Positions 6,759 through 13,464 of a DNA stretch of 21,729 bases are shown here, piece by piece. The first letter of the stretch is position 1. The number at the start of each line of letters is the position of its first letter. The notes beneath the pieces are model-generated. The model made no database searches. It was not told the origin of the DNA and saw only the letters and a program-made list of their open reading frames with translations. The position numbers were made by a program, and so were the translations under genes. Source of the stretch: an uncultured Sutterella sp. (GTDB lineage: Bacteria; Pseudomonadota; Gammaproteobacteria; Burkholderiales; Burkholderiaceae_F); contig CAJLGW010000024.1 of assembly GCA_905206345.1 (NCBI GenBank), positions 1-21,729 on the forward strand, written 5' to 3'.

Positions 6759-8054
6759 ATGACTGAAAAGCAAACGAGCTCTTTGGAGCGTACCCTTGAT
6801 TTGACGGTTTCTGCTGCCCAATTGGCTGCCGATACGGAATCCCTTTTGAAAAAGCGTGCTAAGACGGCTAAGGCCCACGGCTTCCGCCCGGGTAAGGTTC
6901 CGATGAACATGGTTCGTGAAATGTACGGTGCTCAAGCCAACATGGACGCCATGAACGCTTTGTTGGGTAAGGCCTACGAAGAAGCTCTCGAAAAGAGCAA
7001 GTTGGCCGTTGTCGGTGCCCCGCGTATCGAACCCAAGGGTGAATTCAAGGAAGGTGCCGATCTCGAATTCGTGGCCACGGTTGAAGTGATGCCTGAAGTT
7101 GAAGTGCCGGTTCTCGCTGACGTTGAATTGAAGCGCTTTACGTGCGAAGTGACGGACGTTGAAGTTGAAAAGACGATCGAAATCATGCGCAAGCAACGCG
7201 CTGTTTACGAAGAAGAAGTCGATGGTGTTGCCGCTAACGAAAAGCGCGCCACGGTGAACTTCGTTGGTAAGCTCGACGGTACGCCGTTTGAAGGTGGTAC
7301 GGCTAACGGTTTCGCTTTCGTTTTGGGCGCTGGTCAAATGTTGGCTGACTTCGAAAAGGCCGTTGACGGTATGAAGACGGGCGAAAAGAAGACGTTCGAA
7401 ATGACGTTCCCGGCTGACTACGTTGAACACTTGGCCGGTAAGACGGTTGAATTTGACGTTGAAGTCACGAAGGTTGAAGTTGCTAAGTTGCCTGAAATCG
7501 ATGACGAATTCGCTAAGAAGCTCGGTATCGCTGACGGCGTTGCCAAGATGCGCGAAGAAATCGCCGCTAACTTGAAGCGCGAAGTCAAGGCTCGCATCAC
7601 GCAACAAACCAAGGACGGCGTGATGAACGCTTTGAACGACGTTGCTAAGTTCGACCTCCCGACCGCTTTGGTTGAAGACGAACAAAAGGCTTTGGCTAAC
7701 GCTTTTGCTCAAAACATGGCTGCTCGCGGTATGGACCCGAAGGCTAACCCGATTCCTGTCGAAATGTTCAAGGATCAAGCCGAACGTCGCGTTCGCTTGG
7801 GCCTCGTTGTGAACGCTTTGGTGGAAAAGGAAGGCTTGACGCCGACCGAAGAAGAAGTCAAGGCTCACATTGCTGACTTGGCTGCCAGCTACGAAGATCC
7901 GGCTGAAGTCGAAAACTGGTTCAAGAGCGATGCTCGTCGCATGAGCGATGCACAAGCCTACGTCTTGGAAAACAAGATTACGGAATGGGCACTCTCTAAG
8001 GCCAAGACGACAGAAGAAGCCGTTGAATTCGAAAAGTTGATGGGCGGTCTCTAA
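6759..8054 (+). CDS. tig: Trigger factor, ribosome-associated chaperone and peptidyl-prolyl isomerase
   Basis: Binds near the ribosomal exit tunnel and shields nascent chains; its central FKBP-type domain isomerises prolyl bonds. From the ATG at 6759 the protein has 431 residues, against 432 in E. coli. The ribosome-docking signature GFRPGKVP is at 41-48. The FKBP-like domain is around 155-240 (RATVNFVGKLDGTPFEGG, MKTGEKKTFEMTFPADY), and the C-terminal helical chaperone domain follows. I chose this ATG because the protein then starts like other trigger factors. A TTG at 6711 would add 16 atypical residues lying over a hairpin. The ribosome site is weak (AAAGAA). Codon choice is strongly biased, as in highly expressed genes, which also creates a long false ORF on the opposite strand. 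It heads the tig-clpP-clpX-lon cluster. Confidence 0.96.
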   Translation: MTEKQTSSLERTLDLTVSAAQLAADTESLLKKRAKTAKAHGFRPGKVPMNMVREMYGAQANMDAMNALLGKAYEEALEKSKLAVVGAPRIEPKGEFKEGADLEFVATVEVMPEVEVPVLADVELKRFTCEVTDVEVEKTIEIMRKQRAVYEEEVDGVAANEKRATVNFVGKLDGTPFEGGTANGFAFVLGAGQMLADFEKAVDGMKTGEKKTFEMTFPADYVEHLAGKTVEFDVEVTKVEVAKLPEIDDEFAKKLGIADGVAKMREEIAANLKREVKARITQQTKDGVMNALNDVAKFDLPTALVEDEQKALANAFAQNMAARGMDPKANPIPVEMFKDQAERRVRLGLVVNALVEKEGLTPTEEEVKAHIADLAASYEDPAEVENWFKSDARRMSDAQAYVLENKITEWALSKAKTTEEAVEFEKLMGGL

Positions 8055-8084
8055 TCTGAGATCCCTTAAAGAGAAGGAGCTAGG

Positions 8085-8690
8085 ATGATTCAGAGCAATT
8101 TGGTTCCCACTGTTGTGGAGCAAAGTGGTCGCGGTGAACGCGCCTTTGATATTTTTTCTCGTATGTTGCGAGATCGCGTGGTCTTTTTAACGGGCCCCGT
8201 GACGACAGAAAGTGCCAATCTCGTTATCGCTCAGCTCCTTTTCTTGGAAAGCGAAGACCCGGATAAGGATATTTCGCTCTACATCAACAGCCCTGGCGGC
8301 AGTGTTTATGCCGGCATGGGTATTTACGATACGATGCAATTTATTAAGCCCGATGTCAGCACGATCTGTGTTGGTATGGCTGCTAGCATGGGGGCCTTCC
8401 TTTTGGCCGCCGGTGCTAAGGGTAAGCGCTTTGCTTTGCCCAACTCCCGCATCATGATTCACCAACCTTCGGGTGGCTCTCAAGGGATGGCCAGTGACAT
8501 TGAAATTCAAGCCAAGGAAATCTTGGATTTGAAACAAACGTTAAATGCCATTCTTGCTGAACGTACCGGTCAAACGATCGAAACGATCACGCGAGATACG
8601 GATCGTGACAACTACATGAATCCGGTCGATGCAAAGGCCTACGGCATCATCGATGAAATTTATGTCAAGCGCGGCGAAGTGCAAAAATAA
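8085..8690 (+). CDS. clpP: ATP-dependent Clp protease proteolytic subunit ClpP
   Basis: The serine peptidase core of ClpXP and ClpAP, forming a double heptameric ring in the cytosol. The 201-residue protein has the catalytic triad at S101 (in GMAASMGAF), H126 (in MIHQPSGG) and D175 (in DTDRDNYM), with the same spacing as the E. coli triad. The oligomer and substrate-groove motif INSPGGSVYAGMGIYD is intact. A short N-terminal propeptide is expected before the VVEQSGRGERAFDI region, judging by the family. GAGAAGGAG just upstream supports the start. It lies 30 bases after tig, probably in the same transcript, and is followed by a terminator-like hairpin before clpX. Confidence 0.98.
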   Translation: MIQSNLVPTVVEQSGRGERAFDIFSRMLRDRVVFLTGPVTTESANLVIAQLLFLESEDPDKDISLYINSPGGSVYAGMGIYDTMQFIKPDVSTICVGMAASMGAFLLAAGAKGKRFALPNSRIMIHQPSGGSQGMASDIEIQAKEILDLKQTLNAILAERTGQTIETITRDTDRDNYMNPVDAKAYGIIDEIYVKRGEVQK

Positions 8691-8717
8691 TTTGTTACGC
8701 GATCGTAAGTAGATGAT

Positions 8718-8748
8718 GGGAGGTTCTTCGTGACCTCCCTTCGTTTTT
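8718..8748 (+). terminator. Terminator-like hairpin between clpP and clpX
   Basis: GGGAGGT (8718-8724) pairs with ACCTCCC (8733-8739) around an 8-base loop, then TTCGTTTTT. It may end or attenuate the tig-clpP transcript and so lower clpX relative to clpP. Any separate clpX promoter downstream is weak (AT-rich TTTAAT at 8784-8789). Confidence 0.75.
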
Positions 8749-8806
8749 CGTGTACAGTTCAAATTCTCGAAAAGTTTTACGAATTTAATAATCAAAAGGT
8801 CCTCCG

Positions 8807-10060
8807 ATGTTTGAAAAGAAGAATCGTTGTGCTTTCTGTGGTCGCAGTGAAAGTGAAGTCGACCATATGGTGACGGCCAATGGCGTGAGCATCTGCTCGG
8901 ATTGCGCTCGTGGCGCACTTGCCTCCATGACGGGTGAGGAGCCCGTGATGACGTCTGAGGCGACGACGGCTGAGGGTGGTGAGGCAACGCCGGTGCAAGA
9001 TAAGCCTTTGCCCAAGCCCCATGAACTTTTCGCTAAGTTGGATGACTACGTGATCGGTCAAGACAAGGCCAAGCGCATTTTGTCCGTGGCCGTTTATAAC
9101 CACTTTAAGCGTTTGAAGCATTTAAGCGACAAGACGGTTGATGTGGAATTGCAAAAGAGCAATATTTTGTTAATCGGCCCGACGGGCTCGGGGAAGACGC
9201 TTTTTGCTCAAACGTTAGCCAAGATGCTTGATGTGCCGTTTGCCATTGCAGACGCGACGACGTTAACGGAAGCCGGCTACGTTGGTGAAGACGTTGAAAA
9301 CGTGGTTTTGAAGTTGTTGCAAGCTGCCGACGGTGATATTGAAAAGGCCCAACACGGCATTATCTATTTGGACGAACTCGATAAGATTGCTCGCAAGAGC
9401 GAAAACCCGTCCATTACGCGAGACGTGTCGGGCGAAGGTGTGCAACAAGCCCTTTTGAAGTTAATCGAAGGTACGGTAGCAAACCTACCGCAACAAGGCG
9501 GTCGCAAAAACCCGGGCAAAGCCATGGTGAGCGTCGATACGACGAACATCTTGTTTATCTGTGGCGGCGCATTCGATGGTTTGGATAAGATCGTTCAACG
9601 TCGCGGTGAACGTACGGGTTTGGGCTTTGGTGCCGAATTAAAAAATACTAAGAAGAAGTCTTTGACGGAAGCTTTTGCCCAAGTTGAACCTGCTGACTTG
9701 GTGAAGTACGGTTTGATTCCGGAATTGGTGGGTCGATTGCCGGTGATTGCCTCTTTGGAAGAATTAACCGAAGAAGCCTTAATCAGCATTTTGACGCAAC
9801 CCAAAAATGCTTTGATTAAACAATATCAAGCCCTTTTTGCCATGGAAGACGTGAAGTTGACCGTGACGGATGCGGCTTTAAAGGCGATTGCTCAAAAGGC
9901 AATTGCAAGAAAGACCGGTGCTCGCGGCTTGCGCAGCATTGTTGAATCGGTCTTAACGGATGCAATGTTCGAGGTGCCGTCACTGGGTAATGTGACGGAA
10001 GTGGTGATTGAAGAAGAAACGATCACCAAGAATGAAAAGCCTCGCTACATTCAAAATTAA
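8807..10060 (+). CDS. clpX: ClpX, AAA+ unfoldase of ClpXP
   Basis: A hexameric ATPase that recognises, unfolds and threads substrates into ClpP. The 417-residue protein begins with a C4 zinc-binding domain (C8, C11, C30, C33), then a Glu/Thr-rich linker to about residue 62. The AAA+ module has Walker A GPTGSGKT (124-131), pore loop GYVGEDVE and Walker B-type IIYLDELDK, and ends in the sensor-2 helix KTGARGLRSIVE. The ClpP-docking loop reads L272-G273-F274, where E. coli has IGF; this is conservative and probably functional. An AAAGGT ribosome site precedes the ATG. It lies 116 bases after clpP, separated by a terminator-like hairpin. Confidence 0.98.
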   Translation: MFEKKNRCAFCGRSESEVDHMVTANGVSICSDCARGALASMTGEEPVMTSEATTAEGGEATPVQDKPLPKPHELFAKLDDYVIGQDKAKRILSVAVYNHFKRLKHLSDKTVDVELQKSNILLIGPTGSGKTLFAQTLAKMLDVPFAIADATTLTEAGYVGEDVENVVLKLLQAADGDIEKAQHGIIYLDELDKIARKSENPSITRDVSGEGVQQALLKLIEGTVANLPQQGGRKNPGKAMVSVDTTNILFICGGAFDGLDKIVQRRGERTGLGFGAELKNTKKKSLTEAFAQVEPADLVKYGLIPELVGRLPVIASLEELTEEALISILTQPKNALIKQYQALFAMEDVKLTVTDAALKAIAQKAIARKTGARGLRSIVESVLTDAMFEVPSLGNVTEVVIEEETITKNEKPRYIQN

Positions 10061-10071
10061 TTTCTTTTTTC

Positions 10072-10088
10072 GACGAAAATTTTTCGTC
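10072..10088 (+). terminator. A/T-rich hairpin after clpX
   Basis: GACGAAA (10072-10078) pairs with TTTCGTC (10082-10088) through a 3-base loop. A T-run lies before it, not after, so termination on the + strand is doubtful; it may act as an mRNA 3' end or stabiliser. Confidence 0.35.
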
Positions 10089-10112
10089 TGAAGAAAACGT
10101 AACAAAGCACGT

Positions 10113-10144
10113 ATGGGGATTGAAATCTTGAATTTCATCCCCAT
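10113..10144 (+). promoter_or_regulatory. Long bulged stem-loop in the lon leader
   Basis: ATGGGGAT (10113-10120), a bulged T, and GAAAT (10122-10126) pair with ATTTC (10132-10136) and ATCCCCAT (10137-10144) around a CTTGA loop, giving 13 pairs. No T-run follows, so a simple terminator is unlikely. It ends 29 bases before the lon start and may be an RNase processing site or translation-control element. Confidence 0.5.
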
Positions 10145-10173
10145 ATTCTGACTATCAACACTCTAAAGTAGAA

Positions 10174-12630
10174 ATGGGAAAGATGACGAAAATTCAAAAA
10201 AAACGTGCTGTTTTGCCGGTCTTGCCGTTGCGTGACATGGTGCTCTTCCCTGGAAGCATCAGTCCTGTGTTTGCCGGTCGTCAAATGTCTTTGGCGGCTA
10301 TTCAAGCCGTCGATAAGACCAACCAAATTTTGGTTTTGACGCAAAAAGTCCCCTCCACGAATGAGCCGGGCAGTGATGATTTGTACCATGTCGGTGTCGT
10401 TGCAACGATTTTGCAACGCTTTACCTTGGAAGACGGTACGGTCAAACTTCTTTTAAATAGCCTCTATCGTGTTAAGGCCAGTGATATCCGTATGGATGAG
10501 AACTACTTGGTTGCCATGGCTGAGCCCATGGACAACGAAGAAGAGGTCGAAGGCTTTGAAGCCGAAGCTTGGCAAGATTCGGTCATCACGGCCTTTAGCA
10601 ACTACAGCCAAACGAATACAAGTTTGCCCAAGGGTTTAGCTCAATCTTTGAGCAGCAAGAAGACGTTGGAAGAAGTCGTTGATACAGTGAGCGGCTACTT
10701 GGACATCGGTGTGGCTAAGCGTCAAGCGTTGCTTGAAGAGCCGTCGCTTTTTTCACGAGCTGAAATGATTTTGGCTCGTATCACGGAATTGATGGATAAA
10801 GTCCAAATGGAAGAAAAGATCCAACGCCGTGTAAAAAAGCAAATGGACAAGAATCAACGCGACTACTATTTGAATGAGCAAATGAAGGCCATTCAAAAGG
10901 AATTGGGCCACAGTGAAGATGAGGCTGGTGACGTTGATCAATACGCCGAGCGTATTGCGGCGAGCGGCATGAGCGATGAAGCTCGCGCTAAAGCTGAAGA
11001 AGAATTAAAGAAACTGCGCTTGATGCCCGCGATGAGTGCTGAAGCGACGGTTGTGCGTGGCTACTTGGATACGTTATTGAATTTGCCTTGGTCTCAAAAG
11101 AGCCGAGTAAGCAAAAATATCAAGCAAGCCAGCGACATCTTGGAAGCCGATCACTATGGTTTGGACAAGGTCAAGGAACGTATCCTTGAGTACTTGGCCG
11201 TGCAAAGCCGTGTGGACAAGTTAAAGGCACCGATTTTGTGCTTGGTGGGTGCGCCCGGCGTCGGTAAGACGAGCTTGGGTCAATCCATCGCTCGCGCAAC
11301 GAACCGCAAGTTTGTGCGCATGGCGTTGGGTGGCGTTCGTGATGAAGCAGAAATTCGCGGTCACCGCCGTACCTACATTGGCTCGATGCCCGGCAAGATC
11401 ATGCAAAGCTTAACGAAGGCCGGTGTTCGCAATCCGCTTTTCTTGTTGGACGAAGTCGATAAGATGGGTATGGATAGCCGTGGCGATCCTGCAAGCGCTT
11501 TGTTGGAGGTGTTGGATCCCGAACAAAACAACTCCTTCCAAGACCACTACATTGAAGTAGACTACGATTTGTCGGATGTGATGTTCGTGGCAACGAGTAA
11601 TTCGCTCAATATTCCTCAAGCTTTGCTTGACCGTATGGAAGTGATTTACTTGTCGGGCTATACCGAAGATGAAAAGTTAAACATTGCCAAGCGTCACTTG
11701 ATCCCGAAGCAAATCAAGAATAACGGTTTGAAAAAGGGTGAGATTGAGATTGCTGATGAAGCTGTTTTGGACATCATTCGCTTCTATACGCGTGAAGCCG
11801 GTGTTCGTGGTCTTGAGCGTGAAATTAGCAAGATTTGTCGCAAGTGCGTGAAAAACGCTTTGATTGCGGCTGACTCTGCGCCGAAAAAGCGTGGCGCCAA
11901 GAAGAGTGTTCAAACGTTGCGTATCGACTCCAGTAACGTGGGTCAATACTTGGGCGTTCGTCGCTTTAGCATCGGTTTGGCTCAAAAAGAACCGCAAGTC
12001 GGTCAAGTCAACGGTTTGGCTTGGACGGAAGTGGGCGGCGACTTGTTGTCCATCGAAGCAGCGGTCTTCCCGGGTAAGGGCCAAGTGCAGCGCACGGGCA
12101 GCTTGGGCGACGTGATGAAAGAATCCGTTGAAGCCGCTCGCAGTGTGGTGCGTGCTCGCGCCGACAGTTTGGGATTGGCTTCGGACGTTTTTGCCAAGAC
12201 CGATTGGCACTTGCACTTCCCCGAAGGCGCAACGCCTAAGGACGGTCCGAGTGCGGGTGGTGCCATTGCTACGGCGATGGTGTCTGCTTTGACGAAGATT
12301 CCGGTTCGCAGCGACGTTGCTATGACCGGCGAAATCACGCTTCATGGGGAAATTCTTGAGATCGGCGGATTGAAAGAAAAGTTGCTCGCCGCTTTGCGTG
12401 GTGGCATCAAGACCGTGATGATCCCGAAGGATAACGTCAAGGACTTGGAAGAAATTCCGGCAAACGTCAAGGACGGTTTGGAGATCATTCCTGTGAAGTG
12501 GATCGATGAAATTTTGCCGATCGCTTTGACGCAAAATCCGATGAAGCCGTTGGGTGAAGTGGAACTTCAAGCGCAAACGGCGACGATTCAAACGGAATCG
12601 GGTTTGACGCAAGAAGTCACAAAAGCGTAA
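10174..12630 (+). CDS. lon: Lon, ATP-dependent serine protease
   Basis: A cytosolic AAA+ protease that degrades misfolded and regulatory proteins. The 818 residues are somewhat longer than E. coli Lon (784). The N-terminal substrate-binding domain starts at LPVLPLRDMVLFPG. A coiled-coil linker runs to about residue 300 (QDKN-type KNQRDYYLNEQMKAIQKELG). Walker A is GAPGVGKT (359-366), followed by the AAA+ motifs LFLLDEVDKMG and GLEREISKICRK. The C-terminal peptidase domain has the Ser-Lys dyad at S693 (DGPSAGG) and K736 (GGLKEK), spaced as in E. coli (43 residues). The ATG at 10174 is used; a second ATG at 10183 is an equally possible start, as neither has a strong ribosome site. A Gln/Thr-rich tail extends the C-terminus. 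It closes the proteostasis cluster. Confidence 0.97.
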   Translation: MGKMTKIQKKRAVLPVLPLRDMVLFPGSISPVFAGRQMSLAAIQAVDKTNQILVLTQKVPSTNEPGSDDLYHVGVVATILQRFTLEDGTVKLLLNSLYRVKASDIRMDENYLVAMAEPMDNEEEVEGFEAEAWQDSVITAFSNYSQTNTSLPKGLAQSLSSKKTLEEVVDTVSGYLDIGVAKRQALLEEPSLFSRAEMILARITELMDKVQMEEKIQRRVKKQMDKNQRDYYLNEQMKAIQKELGHSEDEAGDVDQYAERIAASGMSDEARAKAEEELKKLRLMPAMSAEATVVRGYLDTLLNLPWSQKSRVSKNIKQASDILEADHYGLDKVKERILEYLAVQSRVDKLKAPILCLVGAPGVGKTSLGQSIARATNRKFVRMALGGVRDEAEIRGHRRTYIGSMPGKIMQSLTKAGVRNPLFLLDEVDKMGMDSRGDPASALLEVLDPEQNNSFQDHYIEVDYDLSDVMFVATSNSLNIPQALLDRMEVIYLSGYTEDEKLNIAKRHLIPKQIKNNGLKKGEIEIADEAVLDIIRFYTREAGVRGLEREISKICRKCVKNALIAADSAPKKRGAKKSVQTLRIDSSNVGQYLGVRRFSIGLAQKEPQVGQVNGLAWTEVGGDLLSIEAAVFPGKGQVQRTGSLGDVMKESVEAARSVVRARADSLGLASDVFAKTDWHLHFPEGATPKDGPSAGGAIATAMVSALTKIPVRSDVAMTGEITLHGEILEIGGLKEKLLAALRGGIKTVMIPKDNVKDLEEIPANVKDGLEIIPVKWIDEILPIALTQNPMKPLGEVELQAQTATIQTESGLTQEVTKA

Positions 12631-12637
12631 AGGAAAC

Positions 12638-12725
12638 GGGGAGTTAGGTGTCTGAGAAGGCACCCTCTATCCCCAACCTATTGCAATCAAAAGCAATAGA
12701 AGCACAAAAAATTGGATTTTTTTTG
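12638..12725 (+). terminator. Composite 3' structure after lon
   Basis: Three successive hairpins are visible. GGGGA/TCCCC (12638-12642, 12670-12674) encloses GGTGTCT-GAGA-AGGCACC (12647-12664) with a GNRA-type tetraloop. CTATTGC pairs with GCAATAG (12678-12699). A/T-rich AAAAAAT-TGG-ATTTTTT (12706-12722) then runs into more T. The last is the likely release point for the lon transcript. Confidence 0.55.
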
Positions 12726-12734
12726 ATTTTGCTC

Positions 12735-12763
12735 TTGAAAAGAGTAGTTCTCTAGTATAAAAT
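12735..12763 (+). promoter_or_regulatory. Promoter of the tRNA-Val/tRNA-Asp array
   Basis: TTGAAA (12735-12740) and TAAAAT (12758-12763) are spaced by 17 bases, ending 17 bases before the mature tRNA-Val. A TATAAA register two bases upstream overlaps it. Confidence 0.6.
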
Positions 12764-12780
12764 CCTTTTTCTCAGTTTGT

Positions 12781-12856
12781 GGGTGCTTAGCTCAGTTGGT
12801 AGAGCGGTGCCCTTACAAGGCATAGGTCAGGAGTTCGAGCCTCTTAGCACCCACCA
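12781..12856 (+). tRNA. tRNA-Val(UAC), CCA encoded
   Basis: A 76-base cloverleaf. The acceptor strands GGGTGCT and AGCACCC pair. The D-arm is GCTCAGTTGGTAGAGC, and the anticodon loop CTTACAA carries TAC (12814-12816). The T-arm AGGAG-TTCGAGC-CTCTT has one G-U pair. Discriminator A and CCA are encoded. It is the first gene of a five-tRNA array. Confidence 0.97.
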
Positions 12857-12873
12857 CAAACTTAATGCCCGAT

Positions 12874-12950
12874 GGAGTGGTAGTTCAGTTGGTTAGAATA
12901 CCGGCCTGTCACGCCGGGGGTCGCGGGTTCGAGTCCCGTCCACTCCGCCA
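12874..12950 (+). tRNA. tRNA-Asp(GUC), allele 1, copy 1
   Basis: A 77-base cloverleaf. The acceptor strands GGAGTGG and CCACTCC pair, and the anticodon loop is CTGTCAC with GTC at 12908-12910. The T-arm is GCGGG-TTCGAGT-CCCGT. Discriminator G and CCA are encoded. The anticodon stem is CCGGC/GCCGG. Confidence 0.97.
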
Positions 12951-12987
12951 ACAACTTGCCAAGGGCACCAAAATTTGTTTTGAAGCT

Positions 12988-13064
12988 GGAGTGGTAGTTC
13001 AGTTGGTTAGAATATCGGCCTGTCACGCCGAGGGTCGCGGGTTCGAGTCCCGTCCACTCCGCCA
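12988..13064 (+). tRNA. tRNA-Asp(GUC), allele 2, copy 1
   Basis: Same 77-base structure as the preceding gene, but the outer anticodon-stem pair is T-A instead of C-G (TCGGC/GCCGA). The two changes compensate for each other, so the stem is intact. Confidence 0.97.
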
Positions 13065-13097
13065 ACACTTTCGATGGTTCAAATTGCTCCTTGGGAT

Positions 13098-13174
13098 GGA
13101 GTGGTAGTTCAGTTGGTTAGAATACCGGCCTGTCACGCCGGGGGTCGCGGGTTCGAGTCCCGTCCACTCCGCCA
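13098..13174 (+). tRNA. tRNA-Asp(GUC), allele 1, copy 2
   Basis: Identical by eye to the gene at 12874-12950, with the C-G outer anticodon-stem pair, GTC anticodon and encoded CCA. Confidence 0.97.
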
Positions 13175-13211
13175 ACAACTTGCCAAGGGCACCAAAATTT
13201 GTTTTGAAGCT

Positions 13212-13288
13212 GGAGTGGTAGTTCAGTTGGTTAGAATATCGGCCTGTCACGCCGAGGGTCGCGGGTTCGAGTCCCGTCCACTCCGCCA
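13212..13288 (+). tRNA. tRNA-Asp(GUC), allele 2, copy 2
   Basis: Identical by eye to the gene at 12988-13064, with the T-A outer anticodon-stem pair, GTC anticodon and encoded CCA. It is the last gene of the array. Confidence 0.97.
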
Positions 13289-13304
13289 ACTTCTTCAAAA
13301 TGCG

Positions 13305-13336
13305 AAGCGAAGGATTTTGTCCTTTCGCTTTTTTTG
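13305..13336 (+). terminator. Terminator of the tRNA array
   Basis: AAGCGAAGGA (13305-13314) pairs with TCCTTTCGCTT (13320-13330) with one bulged T and a TTTTG loop, followed by a long T-run. Confidence 0.85.
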
Positions 13337-13464
13337 TTTCCAATCTTTGCGTTTAGGTAAGTTCCTAGCGCATTTTCCTCCCGAATATCACCTCTCCTTG
13401 CTATCATTAAAGCTTTGCACCACATTGGTTGCACTTCGATAGTTTTGAAAGGATCTTCGCAAAA

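Larger units (their letters stand above)
12871..13066 (+). repeat. 196-bp tRNA-Asp pair unit, copy 1 (copy 2 at 13095-13290)
   Basis: This unit holds two tRNA-Asp genes and their 37-base spacer and recurs at a 224-bp period with no difference that I can see by eye. The sequences outside the unit (12857-12870, 13067-13094, 13291 onward) differ. It is a recent tandem duplication or is kept identical by gene conversion. Confidence 0.85.
13095..13290 (+). repeat. 196-bp tRNA-Asp pair unit, copy 2
   Basis: Second copy of the unit at 12871-13066. The alternating allele order 1-2-1-2 shows that the pair was duplicated as a block, not gene by gene. Confidence 0.85.

Noticed and set aside
6654..8123. 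Long - strand ORF (489 codons) opposite tig
   Set aside because: It lies antiparallel to an unambiguous trigger factor gene. Strong codon bias (AAG, GAA, GCT) removes stops from the complement. The product is a low-quality mix of Phe, Arg, His and Asn with no recognisable family.
11677..12663. - strand ORF of 328 codons opposite lon
   Set aside because: Antisense shadow of the Lon protease domain with no family features.
12871..13290. CRISPR-like array
   Set aside because: The regularly spaced repeats are tRNA-Asp genes with full cloverleaf pairing, not CRISPR repeats.
12865..13442. Short ORFs on both strands with repeated VVQLVRIPACHAGGRGFESRP-like or AEWTGLEPATLGVTG-like products
   Set aside because: These are translations of the tRNA-Asp genes, a well-known source of false protein annotations.
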